This document shows, in pieces, positions 25,656 to 34,551 of a stretch of DNA of 64,000 bases. The DNA is from Streptomyces naganishii JCM 4654 (GTDB lineage: Bacteria > Actinomycetota > Actinomycetes > Streptomycetales > Streptomycetaceae). Below the pieces are notes generated by a model. The model was given only the letters and a program-made list of their open reading frames with translations, was not told the origin of the DNA and ran no database searches. Location of the stretch: positions 1 to 64,000 of the forward strand of contig NZ_BMVF01000025.1 of NCBI RefSeq assembly GCF_014650575.1, given 5' to 3'. The position numbers and the translations under genes are program-made. The first letter of the stretch is position 1, and each line of letters opens with the position of its first letter.

Positions 25656-26585
25656 GTGGCAGCTCCGTCCGGCAACCAGTACGAGATTCGTCATGGCGCA
25701 CAGCGTGTCGTGATCGCGGAGGTCGGCGCGGGCCTGCGGTCGTACCTCGTGGGAGAACGCCGGATCCTCGACGGATACGGGCCCGAGGAGATGTGCACGG
25801 GCGCTCGCGGCCATTCCATGATTCCTTGGCCCAACCGTGTCCGCGGGGGCAAGTACACCTGGGCGGGCAAGGAGTTCCAGCTCGACCTCACTGAGCCGGA
25901 GAAGCTGGGTGCCATCCATGGCCTGACCCGGTGGGCGCCGTGGAGGTACCTGGAGGGCAGCGCCCACTCCGCGGCGTTCGGGTACGTCCTCCACGCCTGC
26001 CCGGGATGGGACTGGGTCCTGGACTGCCGTCTTCAGTACACCCTGGACACGGGCGGGCTCATGGTGTGCACGACGGTGACCAACCGGAGCGGGACGGCTT
26101 GCCCCTACGCCACCGGGGCGCACCCCTATCTGCGCGTCGCGACGCCGAAGATCGACACCGCGGTCTGTCAGGTGCCGGGCGCCGTGTACCTGCCAGTGGA
26201 CGACGCCGGCATTCCCACAGGGCGGCTCCCGGTCGACGGCACCCCCTACGACCTGCGGGAGCCGCAGACGCTCGGTGACCGGCACATCGACGTGGCGTAT
26301 ACGCAGCTGCGGCGCGATGCCGATGGCAGGGCACGGGTGCGGCTCGTTCACGGCGAGGGACCGGCCGTCACCCTGTGGGTCGGTGACGCCTATCCCTTTG
26401 TGGAGATCTTCACCGGCGACACACTCCCCGAAGCGGACAGGCGGCGCACCGGTCTGGGCGTGGAGCCGATGACCTGCGCACCGGACGCGTTCAACTCCAG
26501 GGACGGGCTGATCACCCTGGAGCCCGGACAGACGCACCAGGCACGGTGGGGCATCGATCCAGGACGTGAGGAGGCCTCGGCATGA
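25656..26585 (+). CDS. Aldose 1-epimerase (mutarotase) family protein
   Basis: 309 residues, GTG start 25656 with GGAGAG seven bases upstream. Galactose-mutarotase fold: IPWPNRVRGGKYTWAGKEFQ (substrate Arg-type region), AIHGLTRWAPWRYLEG with the catalytic-type His, TGAHPYLRVATPKIDT with the second His, and GVEPMTCAPDAFNS with the catalytic Glu. It interconverts alpha and beta anomers of free aldoses. The stop overlaps the next gene by four bases (ATGA 26582-26585). Partnering with a glucose 1-dehydrogenase makes sense, since that enzyme needs the beta anomer. Confidence 0.9.
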   Translation: MAAPSGNQYEIRHGAQRVVIAEVGAGLRSYLVGERRILDGYGPEEMCTGARGHSMIPWPNRVRGGKYTWAGKEFQLDLTEPEKLGAIHGLTRWAPWRYLEGSAHSAAFGYVLHACPGWDWVLDCRLQYTLDTGGLMVCTTVTNRSGTACPYATGAHPYLRVATPKIDTAVCQVPGAVYLPVDDAGIPTGRLPVDGTPYDLREPQTLGDRHIDVAYTQLRRDADGRARVRLVHGEGPAVTLWVGDAYPFVEIFTGDTLPEADRRRTGLGVEPMTCAPDAFNSRDGLITLEPGQTHQARWGIDPGREEASA

Positions 26586-27628
26586 AGGCGATCACCGTTG
26601 TTCCGGGCGAACCCGGCCAAGTGGCGGTCAGCGACGTCAGCGAACCCGACCCGGTGCAGGGGGCACTGCTCGTGGAAGGGCGGCTGCTCGGCATCTGCGG
26701 GACCGACGTCGACATCGTGGAGGGCGGCTACGGTTCACCGCCACCCGGCCGAGATCGCCTGGTGATCGGGCACGAGTCACTCGGTGAGGTGAGGGAGGCA
26801 CCCGCGGGAAGCGGCTTCGCACCGGGCGACCTGATCGTGGGCATCGTGCGGCGCCCCGACCCGGTGCCGTGCCCGCCGTGCGCGCACGGGGAATGGGACT
26901 TCTGCCGCAATGGCCGGTACACCGAGCGAGGGATCAAGGAACGGGACGGGTTCGGATCCCAGCGATGGCGGATCGAACCGGAGTACGCAGTCCGGCTCGA
27001 TCCGCAGCTCGGCGACTGCGGGGTACTGCTGGAACCCGCCTCGGTGCTGGCCAAGGCATGGGAGCAGACGGAACGCATCTTCAGCCGGGCCTCGTGGCGC
27101 CCCCAGGTGGCACTGGTGACAGGGGCCGGGCCGATCGGCCTGTTCGCCGCCCTGCTGGCGGTGCAGCGGGGCCTGCAGACCCATGTCCTGGACATCAGCG
27201 ACCGCGGTCCGAAGGCCCAGCTGGTCACCGATCTGGGCGCCACTTTCCACACCGGTGACGTGCGGGACGTCGACGTGGTACCCGACGTGGTCATCGAATG
27301 CACCGGTGCCGGACCGCTGGTCTTCGCTCTGACGAAGACCGTGGCGCCCGATGCCGTCATCTGCCTGACCGGTATCTCCTCCGGCCGGCGTAGGGCCGAG
27401 GTCGGCCTGGACGAGGTGAACAAGGAACTGGTGCTGGAGAACACGGTGGTGTTCGGTTCGGTCAACGCGAACCGTCGTCACTATCAGCAGGCCGCCGACG
27501 CCCTGGCGAAAGCCGATCGGAGCTGGCTCGAGCGGGTCATCACCCGCAGGGTGCCGATGAGCCGGTTCTCCGATGGCCTGCACAAGGGCGGCGACGACGT
27601 CAAGGTCGTCGTGGACCTGCGGTCCTGA
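26582..27628 (+). CDS. gdh: Zinc-dependent glucose 1-dehydrogenase
   Basis: 348 residues of the medium-chain dehydrogenase/reductase type. Catalytic zinc ligands: GICGTDVDIVEGG (Cys) and LVIGHESLGEV (His, Glu). Structural-zinc-like cysteines: CPPCAHGEWDFC. Nucleotide-binding motif: ALVTGAGPIGLFAALLAVQR. The ERGIKERDGFGSQRWRIEPE segment is characteristic of glucose dehydrogenases of the Sulfolobus/Thermoplasma type, also found in actinobacteria, which oxidise glucose to gluconolactone with NAD(P)+. It is coupled to the aldose epimerase. Two GntP-type gluconate permeases (one broken) occur elsewhere in the window, so gluconate metabolism may be a local theme. Confidence 0.85.
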   Translation: MKAITVVPGEPGQVAVSDVSEPDPVQGALLVEGRLLGICGTDVDIVEGGYGSPPPGRDRLVIGHESLGEVREAPAGSGFAPGDLIVGIVRRPDPVPCPPCAHGEWDFCRNGRYTERGIKERDGFGSQRWRIEPEYAVRLDPQLGDCGVLLEPASVLAKAWEQTERIFSRASWRPQVALVTGAGPIGLFAALLAVQRGLQTHVLDISDRGPKAQLVTDLGATFHTGDVRDVDVVPDVVIECTGAGPLVFALTKTVAPDAVICLTGISSGRRRAEVGLDEVNKELVLENTVVFGSVNANRRHYQQAADALAKADRSWLERVITRRVPMSRFSDGLHKGGDDVKVVVDLRS

Positions 27629-27794
27629 TCACCGCCCTGGAGGGGGGGGCACTTCGGCGATGGCAGGTCAGGGCGGTCGAGGGCGGGGCGCGGACTTGCA
27701 AGTCGTCCGACTGCTCGGGGGCGGTCCGGGCCGGAGGCGGCGTGCAGCAGCGTGCGTCGCCACCGTGCCACGAGCCCGCGAGGCAGACGCCGCA

Positions 27795-29228
27795 TCACCC
27801 CGGACTCATGTCCTGTGGCTGCCTGTTGAACCGGGCCTGCAGTGCGGCGTCGACCTGGGCGAAGTCACGGTCGCGGGTCTCGGGGACGTAGCGGGCCACG
27901 AACCACAGCCCGAAGGCGCACACCGCGGCGAAGACCCAGAAGGTCTCGCCCTGGCCGATCGCGTTCACCACCGGGAGGAACACCAGGCTGACCACGAAGT
28001 TGGAGGCCCAGTTCACGGTGGTGGACACGCTGGAGCCGGCGGCACGCGCGGAGGGCGGGAAGAGCTCACCGATCAGCACCCAGAACACCGGGCCCAGCCC
28101 CACGGCGAAGGCAGCGATGTACACCACCATGAACAGCAGCGACAGCAGCGCGTTCATGCCGAGGACGAAGGACAGCCCCAGCAGGACGAGCATCACCAGC
28201 ATGCCGGCCAGCGAGCCGAGCAGCAGCTTGCGTCGCCCCGCACGGTCGATCAGCCGGATCGCGGCGATGGTCATCAGCAGGTTGATCACGCCGATCGCCA
28301 CCGAGTAGAGGATCGAGTTCGCCGCGGTCAGGCCCGTGTTCTCGATCGTCGTCGGCGCGTAGTAGATGATGGTGTTGATCCCGCCGAACTGCTGCACCGC
28401 GGCCAGCGTCAGCCCGACGACGAGCGCCGGGCGGACCTGGGGTGACTGGAGGACATGCCACCCCTGGCTCTGTGACGTCCCGTCACTTTGCGTCTCCCCG
28501 TGTCTGCGCTGCGTCTGTTCGATGAGTACGTCGGCTCTGGTCTCGTCGCTGACGGATGCGATCACGGTCCGCGCCGTGTCCGCGCGGTCGTGCAGGATCA
28601 GCCACTGCGGTGATTCCGGCAGCAGGAACAGCGCCCCCAGCACCATGACGAGCGCGGGGATGGCGCCGACCGCGAACATGCCTCGCCACTGCCCGTTGCT
28701 CGAGAAAGCAAGGTTGATGAAGTACGAGATCAGGATCCCGCTCGTGATCATCAGCTGGTTGAGCGTGAGGACGCGCCCGCGGATCTCCTTGGGAGAGACC
28801 TCCGACAGGTAGACGGGAACCGTCGCGGAGGACGCTCCCACGGCCAGGCCGAGCACCAGCCGCCCGACGATCAACGTCCAGTAGCCCGGAGCGGTCGTCA
28901 GGATCGCGGTGCCGACGAGGAAGACCGTTCCCTCCGCCGCCAGTGCTTTCCTGCGCCCCAGATGCTCGGCCATGCGGCCCGCGGCAACAGCGCCCGCCAT
29001 CGCCCCGATCAGCAGGATGCTCACCACGCTGCCCTGCTCGAACGCGTTGAGCCTGAAGTCGTGCTTGATGTAGAGCAGCGCGCCGGAGATCACGCCGGTG
29101 TCGTAGCCGAACAGGAAACCGCCGAGCGCGATGATCGCCGCCCACCGCCAGACCCGACGGCGTCCCTGCGCCGGGACCCCGGCCAGGGGTCCCTCGGTGC
29201 CCGGCTCTCTGGAAAAGCCCTGGACCAT
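27795..29228 (-). CDS. Sugar porter family MFS transporter
   Basis: 477 residues, 12 membrane helices. Sugar porter signatures: GGFLFGYDTGVISGALLYIK in helix 1, LIVGRLVLGLAVGASSATVP before helix 4, LPESPQWLILHDRADTARTV in the central loop, QQFGGINTIIYYAPTTIENT in helix 7, and a PETRDRDFAQVD end equivalent to the family PETKG motif. These transporters carry hexoses or pentoses, usually with protons. It converges on the glucose dehydrogenase gene with 166 bases between stops. Glucose or a related aldose is a reasonable guess for the substrate. Confidence 0.9.
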   Translation of the reverse strand: MVQGFSREPGTEGPLAGVPAQGRRRVWRWAAIIALGGFLFGYDTGVISGALLYIKHDFRLNAFEQGSVVSILLIGAMAGAVAAGRMAEHLGRRKALAAEGTVFLVGTAILTTAPGYWTLIVGRLVLGLAVGASSATVPVYLSEVSPKEIRGRVLTLNQLMITSGILISYFINLAFSSNGQWRGMFAVGAIPALVMVLGALFLLPESPQWLILHDRADTARTVIASVSDETRADVLIEQTQRRHGETQSDGTSQSQGWHVLQSPQVRPALVVGLTLAAVQQFGGINTIIYYAPTTIENTGLTAANSILYSVAIGVINLLMTIAAIRLIDRAGRRKLLLGSLAGMLVMLVLLGLSFVLGMNALLSLLFMVVYIAAFAVGLGPVFWVLIGELFPPSARAAGSSVSTTVNWASNFVVSLVFLPVVNAIGQGETFWVFAAVCAFGLWFVARYVPETRDRDFAQVDAALQARFNRQPQDMSPG

Positions 29229-29436
29229 GTGCGTTCCTTCGCCTCAGGTGAGCATCGCTCCCGCTCGTCGGACCGGAAGGACTCGTCGTCTTCCGCGTCC
29301 GGCTGGGCAGGCGACGAGCTGTCCCGCGGGCACCCCTACTATGTGTCGCTGCGATCCGGGGCCGCCCCGTGAGGCACCGCGATCGGGTGAACCCGTGCCG
29401 GAGGGCGGGCCGCCAGGAGCAGGTATCGCCCGACGG

Positions 29437-31251
29437 TCAGAGATTCAGGCGATAAGGGAGGAGGCACACGACCACGTCGGTGCGCGCGCTCAACACGCCG
29501 GCCAGCAGGATGCCGCGTTGGTTCTGCAGGATGCGGAAGCGGCGATGGCCGGGCTCCACCTGAGGGATGAGTACGGCCACCTGCCTGCCGTCGCGGCCGG
29601 CCTGCTCCACATAGCCGAGGACCGGATGCACCAGGGAGTGCAGGGGGCTCTCGACGACGTCCAGCCGTACGCCGGGATTCCACCGTGCCCAGTCGGCGCG
29701 CATTGCGGCGGCTTCCGCCTGGTCGGAGAAGACCGCCACCGCCACGACTTCGTCACCCAGCGAGAGGGCGGCGGTGACGGCGCGCTCGGCGACGGCGTCG
29801 ACCTCGCCCAGGGGGACGATGACCAGGCTGGAGGACCGGGCCGGCGCCGCGGGCATCCGCCCCAGTCCGAGTTCGGTGCCGGCGAGCGTGTAGTAGCGCT
29901 GGGTCCTGGAGAACAGGAGCATGAGCAGGGGCACGGTGAGCGCCACGAACCAGGCTCCCGCGAGGAACTTGGTGGTGAGCAGCACCACGGCCGCCACGGC
30001 GGTGAGCACCGCTCCGACTCCGTTGACCAGCGCCCGGGGCACCCAGCCGGCCGGGCGCAGGGTGGCCCAGTGCCGTACGAGGCCGGTCTGGCTGATGGTG
30101 AAGCCGACGAAGACCCCGACCGCGAAGAGAGGGATCAGCCGTTGCGTGTCGGCGTTGACGGCGATCAGCAGCGCACACGACAGCAGGGCGAGAGCGAGGA
30201 CACCGTAGCGGTGGACGGGCCGCTCGGCACGCAGTGCGAACAGATGGGGCAGGCGGTTGTCCCGGGCGAGCAGGCTCATCAGCACGGGCAGCCCGCCGAA
30301 GCTCGTGTTGGCGGCCAGGCCGAGCGCGAGGGTGACGACGAGGCTGGTGGCGTAGTAGGCCCAGCCGGTGCCGTAGGCGCCCGCGGTCAACTGGGCCAGG
30401 ACCGTCACGCCTTGGCGGGGGACCACGTGGTGACGGTGGATGACCAGCGTCAGTCCGATCAGCAGCGCCGCAAGGAGCACGCCCAGCAGGAGTTCGGTGT
30501 GCTGTGCCCGCCTGATGCGCGGCTTGCGGAACATCGGGACGGCGTTGGCGATGGCCTCGATCCCGGTCAGCGCGGAGCATCCCGCGGAGAACGCCTTGAG
30601 CAGCAGGAGCAGTCCCAGTGCCTCGGTGACGTGGAAGGACTCAGGCGTACCGACGGTCGCGGCGGGTGCGGAACGCGACAGGCCCACGACGACGATGCCG
30701 AGCACGCTCACGACGAAGAGCGCCATGGGCAGCATCAGCAGGCGCGCGCTGTCCGCGATACCCCATAGGTTCACGGCGGTGAGCAGAGCCAGCCCGCCAA
30801 GACACACAGCCAGAGAATGGTGTGCGAGGACCGGGAAGGCCGACGCGAGGCTTGCGGCGCCGGCGGCAAGGCTGACCGCGACGGTCAGAACGTAGTCGAC
30901 CACCAGGCCGGCCGCGGCAAGCAGACTGACCTTGGTTCCCAGATCCTTCTTCGCCACGGCGTACGATCCGCCGCCGTCCGGATGCACCGCGATCACCTGG
31001 CAGTACGAGACGACCAGGACGCCCAGCAGCCCGACGATGACCAAGGTGATCGGCAGCGCAGCGGTGATCGCTCCCGCCCCGGCGGCCACCAGCGTGACCA
31101 TGATGGCCTCGGGACCGTACGCGACCGAGCTCAGCGCGTCCAACGACAGCGCGGCGAGCCCCTCGAGGGTGGTCAGATGTGACTTGTCGCCCTCGCCGTG
31201 GCGCCGCGCAACCTTCGGATACAGCTTTCTGTTGGCCAGTCCGAACGTCAC
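29437..31251 (-). CDS. KimA-like APC-family potassium transporter
   Basis: 604 residues, GTG start 31251 with GAGGGG five bases upstream. Twelve APC-type helices fill residues about 25-450: LTTLEGLAALSLDALSSVAY, VSYCQVIAVHPDGGGSYAVA and LLLLKAFSAGCSALTGIEAI, plus a cytosolic C-terminal domain of about 150 residues (SLVIVPLGEVDAVAERAVTA). Length and sequence pattern match Bacillus subtilis KimA (YdaO), a high-affinity K+/H+ symporter inhibited by c-di-AMP, with a USP-like tail. In some bacteria a ydaO riboswitch controls it; I could not find one in the leader. The annotation as KimA-like rests on recalled similarity. Confidence 0.8.
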   Translation of the reverse strand: MTFGLANRKLYPKVARRHGEGDKSHLTTLEGLAALSLDALSSVAYGPEAIMVTLVAAGAGAITAALPITLVIVGLLGVLVVSYCQVIAVHPDGGGSYAVAKKDLGTKVSLLAAAGLVVDYVLTVAVSLAAGAASLASAFPVLAHHSLAVCLGGLALLTAVNLWGIADSARLLMLPMALFVVSVLGIVVVGLSRSAPAATVGTPESFHVTEALGLLLLLKAFSAGCSALTGIEAIANAVPMFRKPRIRRAQHTELLLGVLLAALLIGLTLVIHRHHVVPRQGVTVLAQLTAGAYGTGWAYYATSLVVTLALGLAANTSFGGLPVLMSLLARDNRLPHLFALRAERPVHRYGVLALALLSCALLIAVNADTQRLIPLFAVGVFVGFTISQTGLVRHWATLRPAGWVPRALVNGVGAVLTAVAAVVLLTTKFLAGAWFVALTVPLLMLLFSRTQRYYTLAGTELGLGRMPAAPARSSSLVIVPLGEVDAVAERAVTAALSLGDEVVAVAVFSDQAEAAAMRADWARWNPGVRLDVVESPLHSLVHPVLGYVEQAGRDGRQVAVLIPQVEPGHRRFRILQNQRGILLAGVLSARTDVVVCLLPYRLNL

Positions 31252-31636
31252 GCCAACCCCTCTTGGTTCCTTGGCGACCCCCCACTCGTCTCGGGCATGG
31301 ACGTGTCACGTCCCTGATGACAGAAGGGATACATTTGTACCGGAATAATCCCTTGCGGTTCGCCCATCGACGGCCGTCGCTTGTACGCGTTCGCTCACCT
31401 GGCCGAAGCACCGGCCGGCCAGGGCAGCACTGCGGGTGCGTCGCGACACGCTGCCGGGCGCAAGGGTGACGCGCGGGCCTTCGGCGCATACAAGCGCCGC
31501 CGCGGGGGATGGGCACGCAGCTGCGCCAGGCGGCGGCCGGAAGAGCCGCGAGGGCCTCGACCCGACCCTCCGCCCTCCGCTCGGACGGGCAGCCCGGGGC
31601 ACTGCCGCTCACCCAGCCCGATCGGAAGGCGGCAAC
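31252..31636. other. Leader of the KimA-like gene and spacer
   Basis: About 385 bases between divergent reading frames. The part next to the transporter (31300-31370) is less GC-rich than its surroundings (TTCCGGTACAAATGTATCCC on the minus strand) and is where a promoter would be expected. I see no riboswitch-like fold. GGAAGG at 31624 serves the F420-reductase fragment. Confidence 0.35.
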
Positions 31637-31969
31637 TTGAGGATCAACATCGTGGGTCCCGGCAACATGGGCCGAGCCATCGCCGCCCGCGCACTCACCG
31701 GCGGCCACGGCGTGTGCCTCGTCCACCCCGAGGCCCAACGCGGCCGAGCGGCAGCCGCCGAGCTCAAACAGCGCTTCCCGGACGGCGAAACCGACTCCGC
31801 CACCGCGGCGCAGGCGGCCGACATGACCGTGCCGGCCCTGCCCTACGACGCAACGCCGGAGGTCGCCGGATCCGCCCGTGCCACGCTGTCCGGACAGGTC
31901 GTGGTGGACATCCGCAATCCCGTCGACTTCGCCACCATGGACTCGCGTCGCCAACCCTCCGTAGGCTGA
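31637..31969 (+). pseudogene. F420-dependent NADP+ reductase, C-terminally truncated
   Basis: 110 residues from TTG 31637, with GGAAGG seven bases upstream. The Rossmann start LRINIVGPGNMGRAIAARAL is followed by VCLVHPEAQRGRAAAAELKQ and VVVDIRNPVDFATMDS, the hallmark of coenzyme F420-dependent NADP oxidoreductase-like proteins. Homologues are about 210-220 residues and continue after this point with the helical dimerisation part. Here the sequence changes to RRQPSVG and stops. It is half a gene, probably lost through a deletion whose junction is near 31945. Confidence 0.75.
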
Positions 31970-31992
31970 TGATCGTCTACGAAAGGGGCGGG

Positions 31993-32298
31993 GTGAACGG
32001 CAATCCGCTGTACCACTGGATAGCGCTGGCTGTGTCCACGGCGCTCATGCTGCCGGTGCCGGTGGCGATACTGAGCGGGTGGACACCGCCGTGGTTGCGC
32101 AAGCGACAGGCTGGGATGCGGCTTCGCGCCTACGGCATTCTGTGCATCTACGCTCTCACGCTCGTCAACGGCATCCCCCGGATCGCCGACGCCTCATTCG
32201 AGACGGTCATGGTCTGCATGAACGTCGGCTTCGGCTTCGGCGCCGCCGCTGCGGTCCTGTTCCTGCTTTCTGCACGCACGGATTCAGGCGGAGGCTGA
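31993..32298 (+). CDS. Small integral membrane protein, unknown
   Basis: 101 residues from GTG 31993, preceded by GAAAGGGG; an ATG at 31969 would add eight residues but has no ribosome binding site. Three hydrophobic segments: LYHWIALAVSTALMLPVPVA, AYGILCIYALTLVNGIPRIA and VCMNVGFGFGAAAAVLFLLS. It ends in a short polar tail. I do not recognise the family. No operon partner. Confidence 0.6.
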   Translation: MNGNPLYHWIALAVSTALMLPVPVAILSGWTPPWLRKRQAGMRLRAYGILCIYALTLVNGIPRIADASFETVMVCMNVGFGFGAAAAVLFLLSARTDSGGG

Positions 32299-32304
32299 GG
32301 CAGC

Positions 32305-32394
32305 CTGAACCAAGAATCGGCCGACCACTGGGCCGACCTGGCGCGCGACTGCCAACGCCGCGGGATGCGCGCGGTGACGAGGGTGAGTGCTTGA
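32305..32394 (+). pseudogene. IS256-type transposase fragment (30 residues)
   Basis: The frame reads LNQESADHWADLARDCQRRG, then MRAVTRVSA and stop. It matches the conserved mutator-transposase segment (E-S-x-x-x-W-x-x-L-x-x-D-x-x-R-R-G-M-R-A) that precedes the AVGDGA box, which is absent. It is too short to have function. Confidence 0.45.
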
Positions 32395-32441
32395 CCGCTT
32401 CCTCGACGACGTCGCCGGGCCTGGGGCACAGCCGAACTGAG

Positions 32442-32909
32442 TCAGTCGGCTGCCTCGAGGTACGACGCCAGGTTGGCCAGCGAGGAGGCGATCCCGGCCT
32501 CGTGGACCGCTTGTTCGATGCCGGGTGGCACGTCCGTCGCGGTGACCGTCACCTCGGTCCCCTCACCGGTGGCAGTGAGGTGCCAGGTCATCGTCATGGT
32601 GCCCGCGTACGACGGGTCCTCAGCCTCGAACACCGCCCGCTGCACCACGCGTTCCGGTGGCACCAGGGCGGCGAACCCGACGTCGACGACGTCCGTCGCA
32701 TCTGACGTCTTGCCGGGGCTGTCGGCGGGGTCGAGGTAGGTGAGGACCATCCGGAACCCGCCACCAGGCCGGGGGTCCCACTGCTCGACCCGCCCGCGCA
32801 TGCCGTCCGGTGGCAGCCAGACCTCGAGGGACTCCCGGTCGAGGAGGGCGCTGTAGACGGTCGCCGGCGGTGCCGCGATCACCCGGCTGGCGCGGTCGGT
32901 CCTTCCCAT
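32442..32909 (-). CDS. SRPBCC (AHSA1-like) family protein
   Basis: 155 residues. A START-like helix-grip fold is indicated by ASRVIAAPPATVYSALLDRE, LEVWLPPDGMRGRVEQWDPR, GGGFRMVLTYLDPADSPGKT, VPPERVVQRAVFEAEDPSYA and the closing helix IEQAVHEAGIASSLANLASY. Such proteins bind hydrophobic ligands or act as Hsp90-activator homologues, and the specific role is unknown. It stands alone; the preceding GntP gene is 270 bases downstream on the same strand. Confidence 0.85.
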   Translation of the reverse strand: MGRTDRASRVIAAPPATVYSALLDRESLEVWLPPDGMRGRVEQWDPRPGGGFRMVLTYLDPADSPGKTSDATDVVDVGFAALVPPERVVQRAVFEAEDPSYAGTMTMTWHLTATGEGTEVTVTATDVPPGIEQAVHEAGIASSLANLASYLEAAD

Positions 32910-33183
32910 GGCCCGATTCTAGGATCGAGGTTCCCGCCAGGCCCATCGTCATCGACTAATCCGCCAATCCGCCGAAGAAGCCAGCCTGGCATTCGGGTCG
33001 GCTGTTGTCGGTGAAACAGAGGGATCAACCTGTGAGTGTTGAATCCCTCTGCTTCAACTGGGGGAGATGCCAGGAGGTGCATCCTTCGGTGACCTGGGGT
33101 TGGGCGTGGGGGAGACTGCCGCGCGGGCGGGGGCACCGCTCATTGAAGTGCCACGGCGCCCGCTCACCGGCGAGGGCACCAAC

Positions 33184-34521
33184 TCACAGGTTGAGGACGT
33201 CGAGGACACGTTCCATGGCCAGGACGCCGCCCAGTCCGAGGATCGCGAGGACGGTCGTGTAGGTGGTACGGACCTTGATCGCGTCGATGACCGACAGGTT
33301 GAAGTACTCCTTGAACATCCAGAAGCCCGGGTCGTTGACGTGCGAGAAGGCGATCGAGCCGCAGGAGACGGCGAGCACCATGACTTCGGCGTGGATCCCG
33401 CTGCCCGCGACCAGCGGCAGCGCGACACCGGACGCAGTGACGACTGCGACCGTCGCTGAGCCGAGCGCCACCCTGAGGATCACGGCGATGAGCCAGGCCA
33501 GGATGATCGGCGAGACGGACCAGCCCGAGGTCGCCTGCTTGATGTAGTCCGAGATCCCGCCGTTCACGAGGACCTGTTTGAAGGCGCCGCCGGCCCCGAT
33601 CACCAGCAGGATCATCGCCATCGCCTGCGCCGCTCCCCGGCACGAGGCACTGACCTCCTCCAGGCTCCGGCCGATGCGCGGTCCGAAGGCCCAGATCGCG
33701 ACGAGCAGCGTCAGCAGCAGCGCGATCGGAGCCGAGCCGACGAAGTTGATGAAGTGCATCACCGGGGTGTCCGCCGAGGTGACCATGTCCGTCACCGCCG
33801 CGCCCGCGATCAGCACCACGGGCAGGAGGGCGACCGACAGCGACCAGGCGGCGCTCGGCATCTCCTCCTCCTCGAAGGTGCGGTCGCTCACCAGGCCCGT
33901 AGGCACGGAGGGGTTCATCGCCCGGACGAAAGGCAGCCTCGGCCACACCAGGGCGATGAACGCGCCGGCCGGGACGGCGATGAACAGGCCGTAGAACAAG
34001 GTCAGTCCGACCGAGGCGTGGAAGGTCGCGGCCACCGCGGTCGGGCCCGGGTGCGGGGGCAGGAAGCTGTGCATGGTGGACAGCGCGATCGACATCGGCA
34101 GCCCGACCCAGAGCAGTTTGGAGCGCGTGACCCGCACGAGCGTGAAGGCGATGGGCACGATGATGACGAAGGCGACCTCGTAGAACATCGTGACGCCGAT
34201 GAGCGTGGCCGTCAGCACCATGGCGACCTGCACCCAGCGCGGACCGCAGACGGCGAGCAGCTTGGCGGCTATTCGCTGGGCGGCGCCGGAGTCCCCCATG
34301 ACGCGGCCGACCATCGCGCCGAGCCCGATGGTGAGCATCGTGTCGCCGATCTGGCCGCCGATGCCCTTCGAGAGGACGTCCGGGATGTCCGCGACCGGGA
34401 TACCCCGCACCAGGGCGACGCCGACGGCCACGAGGAGGAGGGAGGCGAAGCCGTTGAGTCTGAGTTTCGTCATGAGGAAGAGCAGGACCAGCACGCTGAT
34501 CCCGACGACGACAAGTGGCAT
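33184..34521 (-). CDS. gntP: Gluconate/sugar-acid:H+ symporter, GntP family
   Basis: 445 residues, ATG 34521 with GGAGAA seven bases upstream. Twelve or so membrane helices with GntP signatures: HSFLPPHPGPTAVAATFHAS, QAMAMILLVIGAGGAFKQVL, GSATVAVVTASGVALPLVAG and GSIAFSHVNDPGFWMFKEYF. The family takes up gluconate and related hexonates or hexarates. It is downstream of the broken kdgD on the same strand, divergently flanked by an IclR regulator, so it is probably a glucarate/galactarate uptake gene regulated by IclR. Because kdgD has lost its frame, the second kdgD frame runs without a stop into gntP. Confidence 0.88.
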   Translation of the reverse strand: MPLVVVGISVLVLLFLMTKLRLNGFASLLLVAVGVALVRGIPVADIPDVLSKGIGGQIGDTMLTIGLGAMVGRVMGDSGAAQRIAAKLLAVCGPRWVQVAMVLTATLIGVTMFYEVAFVIIVPIAFTLVRVTRSKLLWVGLPMSIALSTMHSFLPPHPGPTAVAATFHASVGLTLFYGLFIAVPAGAFIALVWPRLPFVRAMNPSVPTGLVSDRTFEEEEMPSAAWSLSVALLPVVLIAGAAVTDMVTSADTPVMHFINFVGSAPIALLLTLLVAIWAFGPRIGRSLEEVSASCRGAAQAMAMILLVIGAGGAFKQVLVNGGISDYIKQATSGWSVSPIILAWLIAVILRVALGSATVAVVTASGVALPLVAGSGIHAEVMVLAVSCGSIAFSHVNDPGFWMFKEYFNLSVIDAIKVRTTYTTVLAILGLGGVLAMERVLDVLNL

Positions 34522-34551
34522 GTGCAGTTCTCCTTTGAACTGTGCTGTCGG

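Noticed and set aside
31252..31500. Search for a c-di-AMP (ydaO-type) riboswitch upstream of the KimA-like gene
   Set aside because: No segment with the conserved purine-rich core or paired helices was seen on the minus strand leader.
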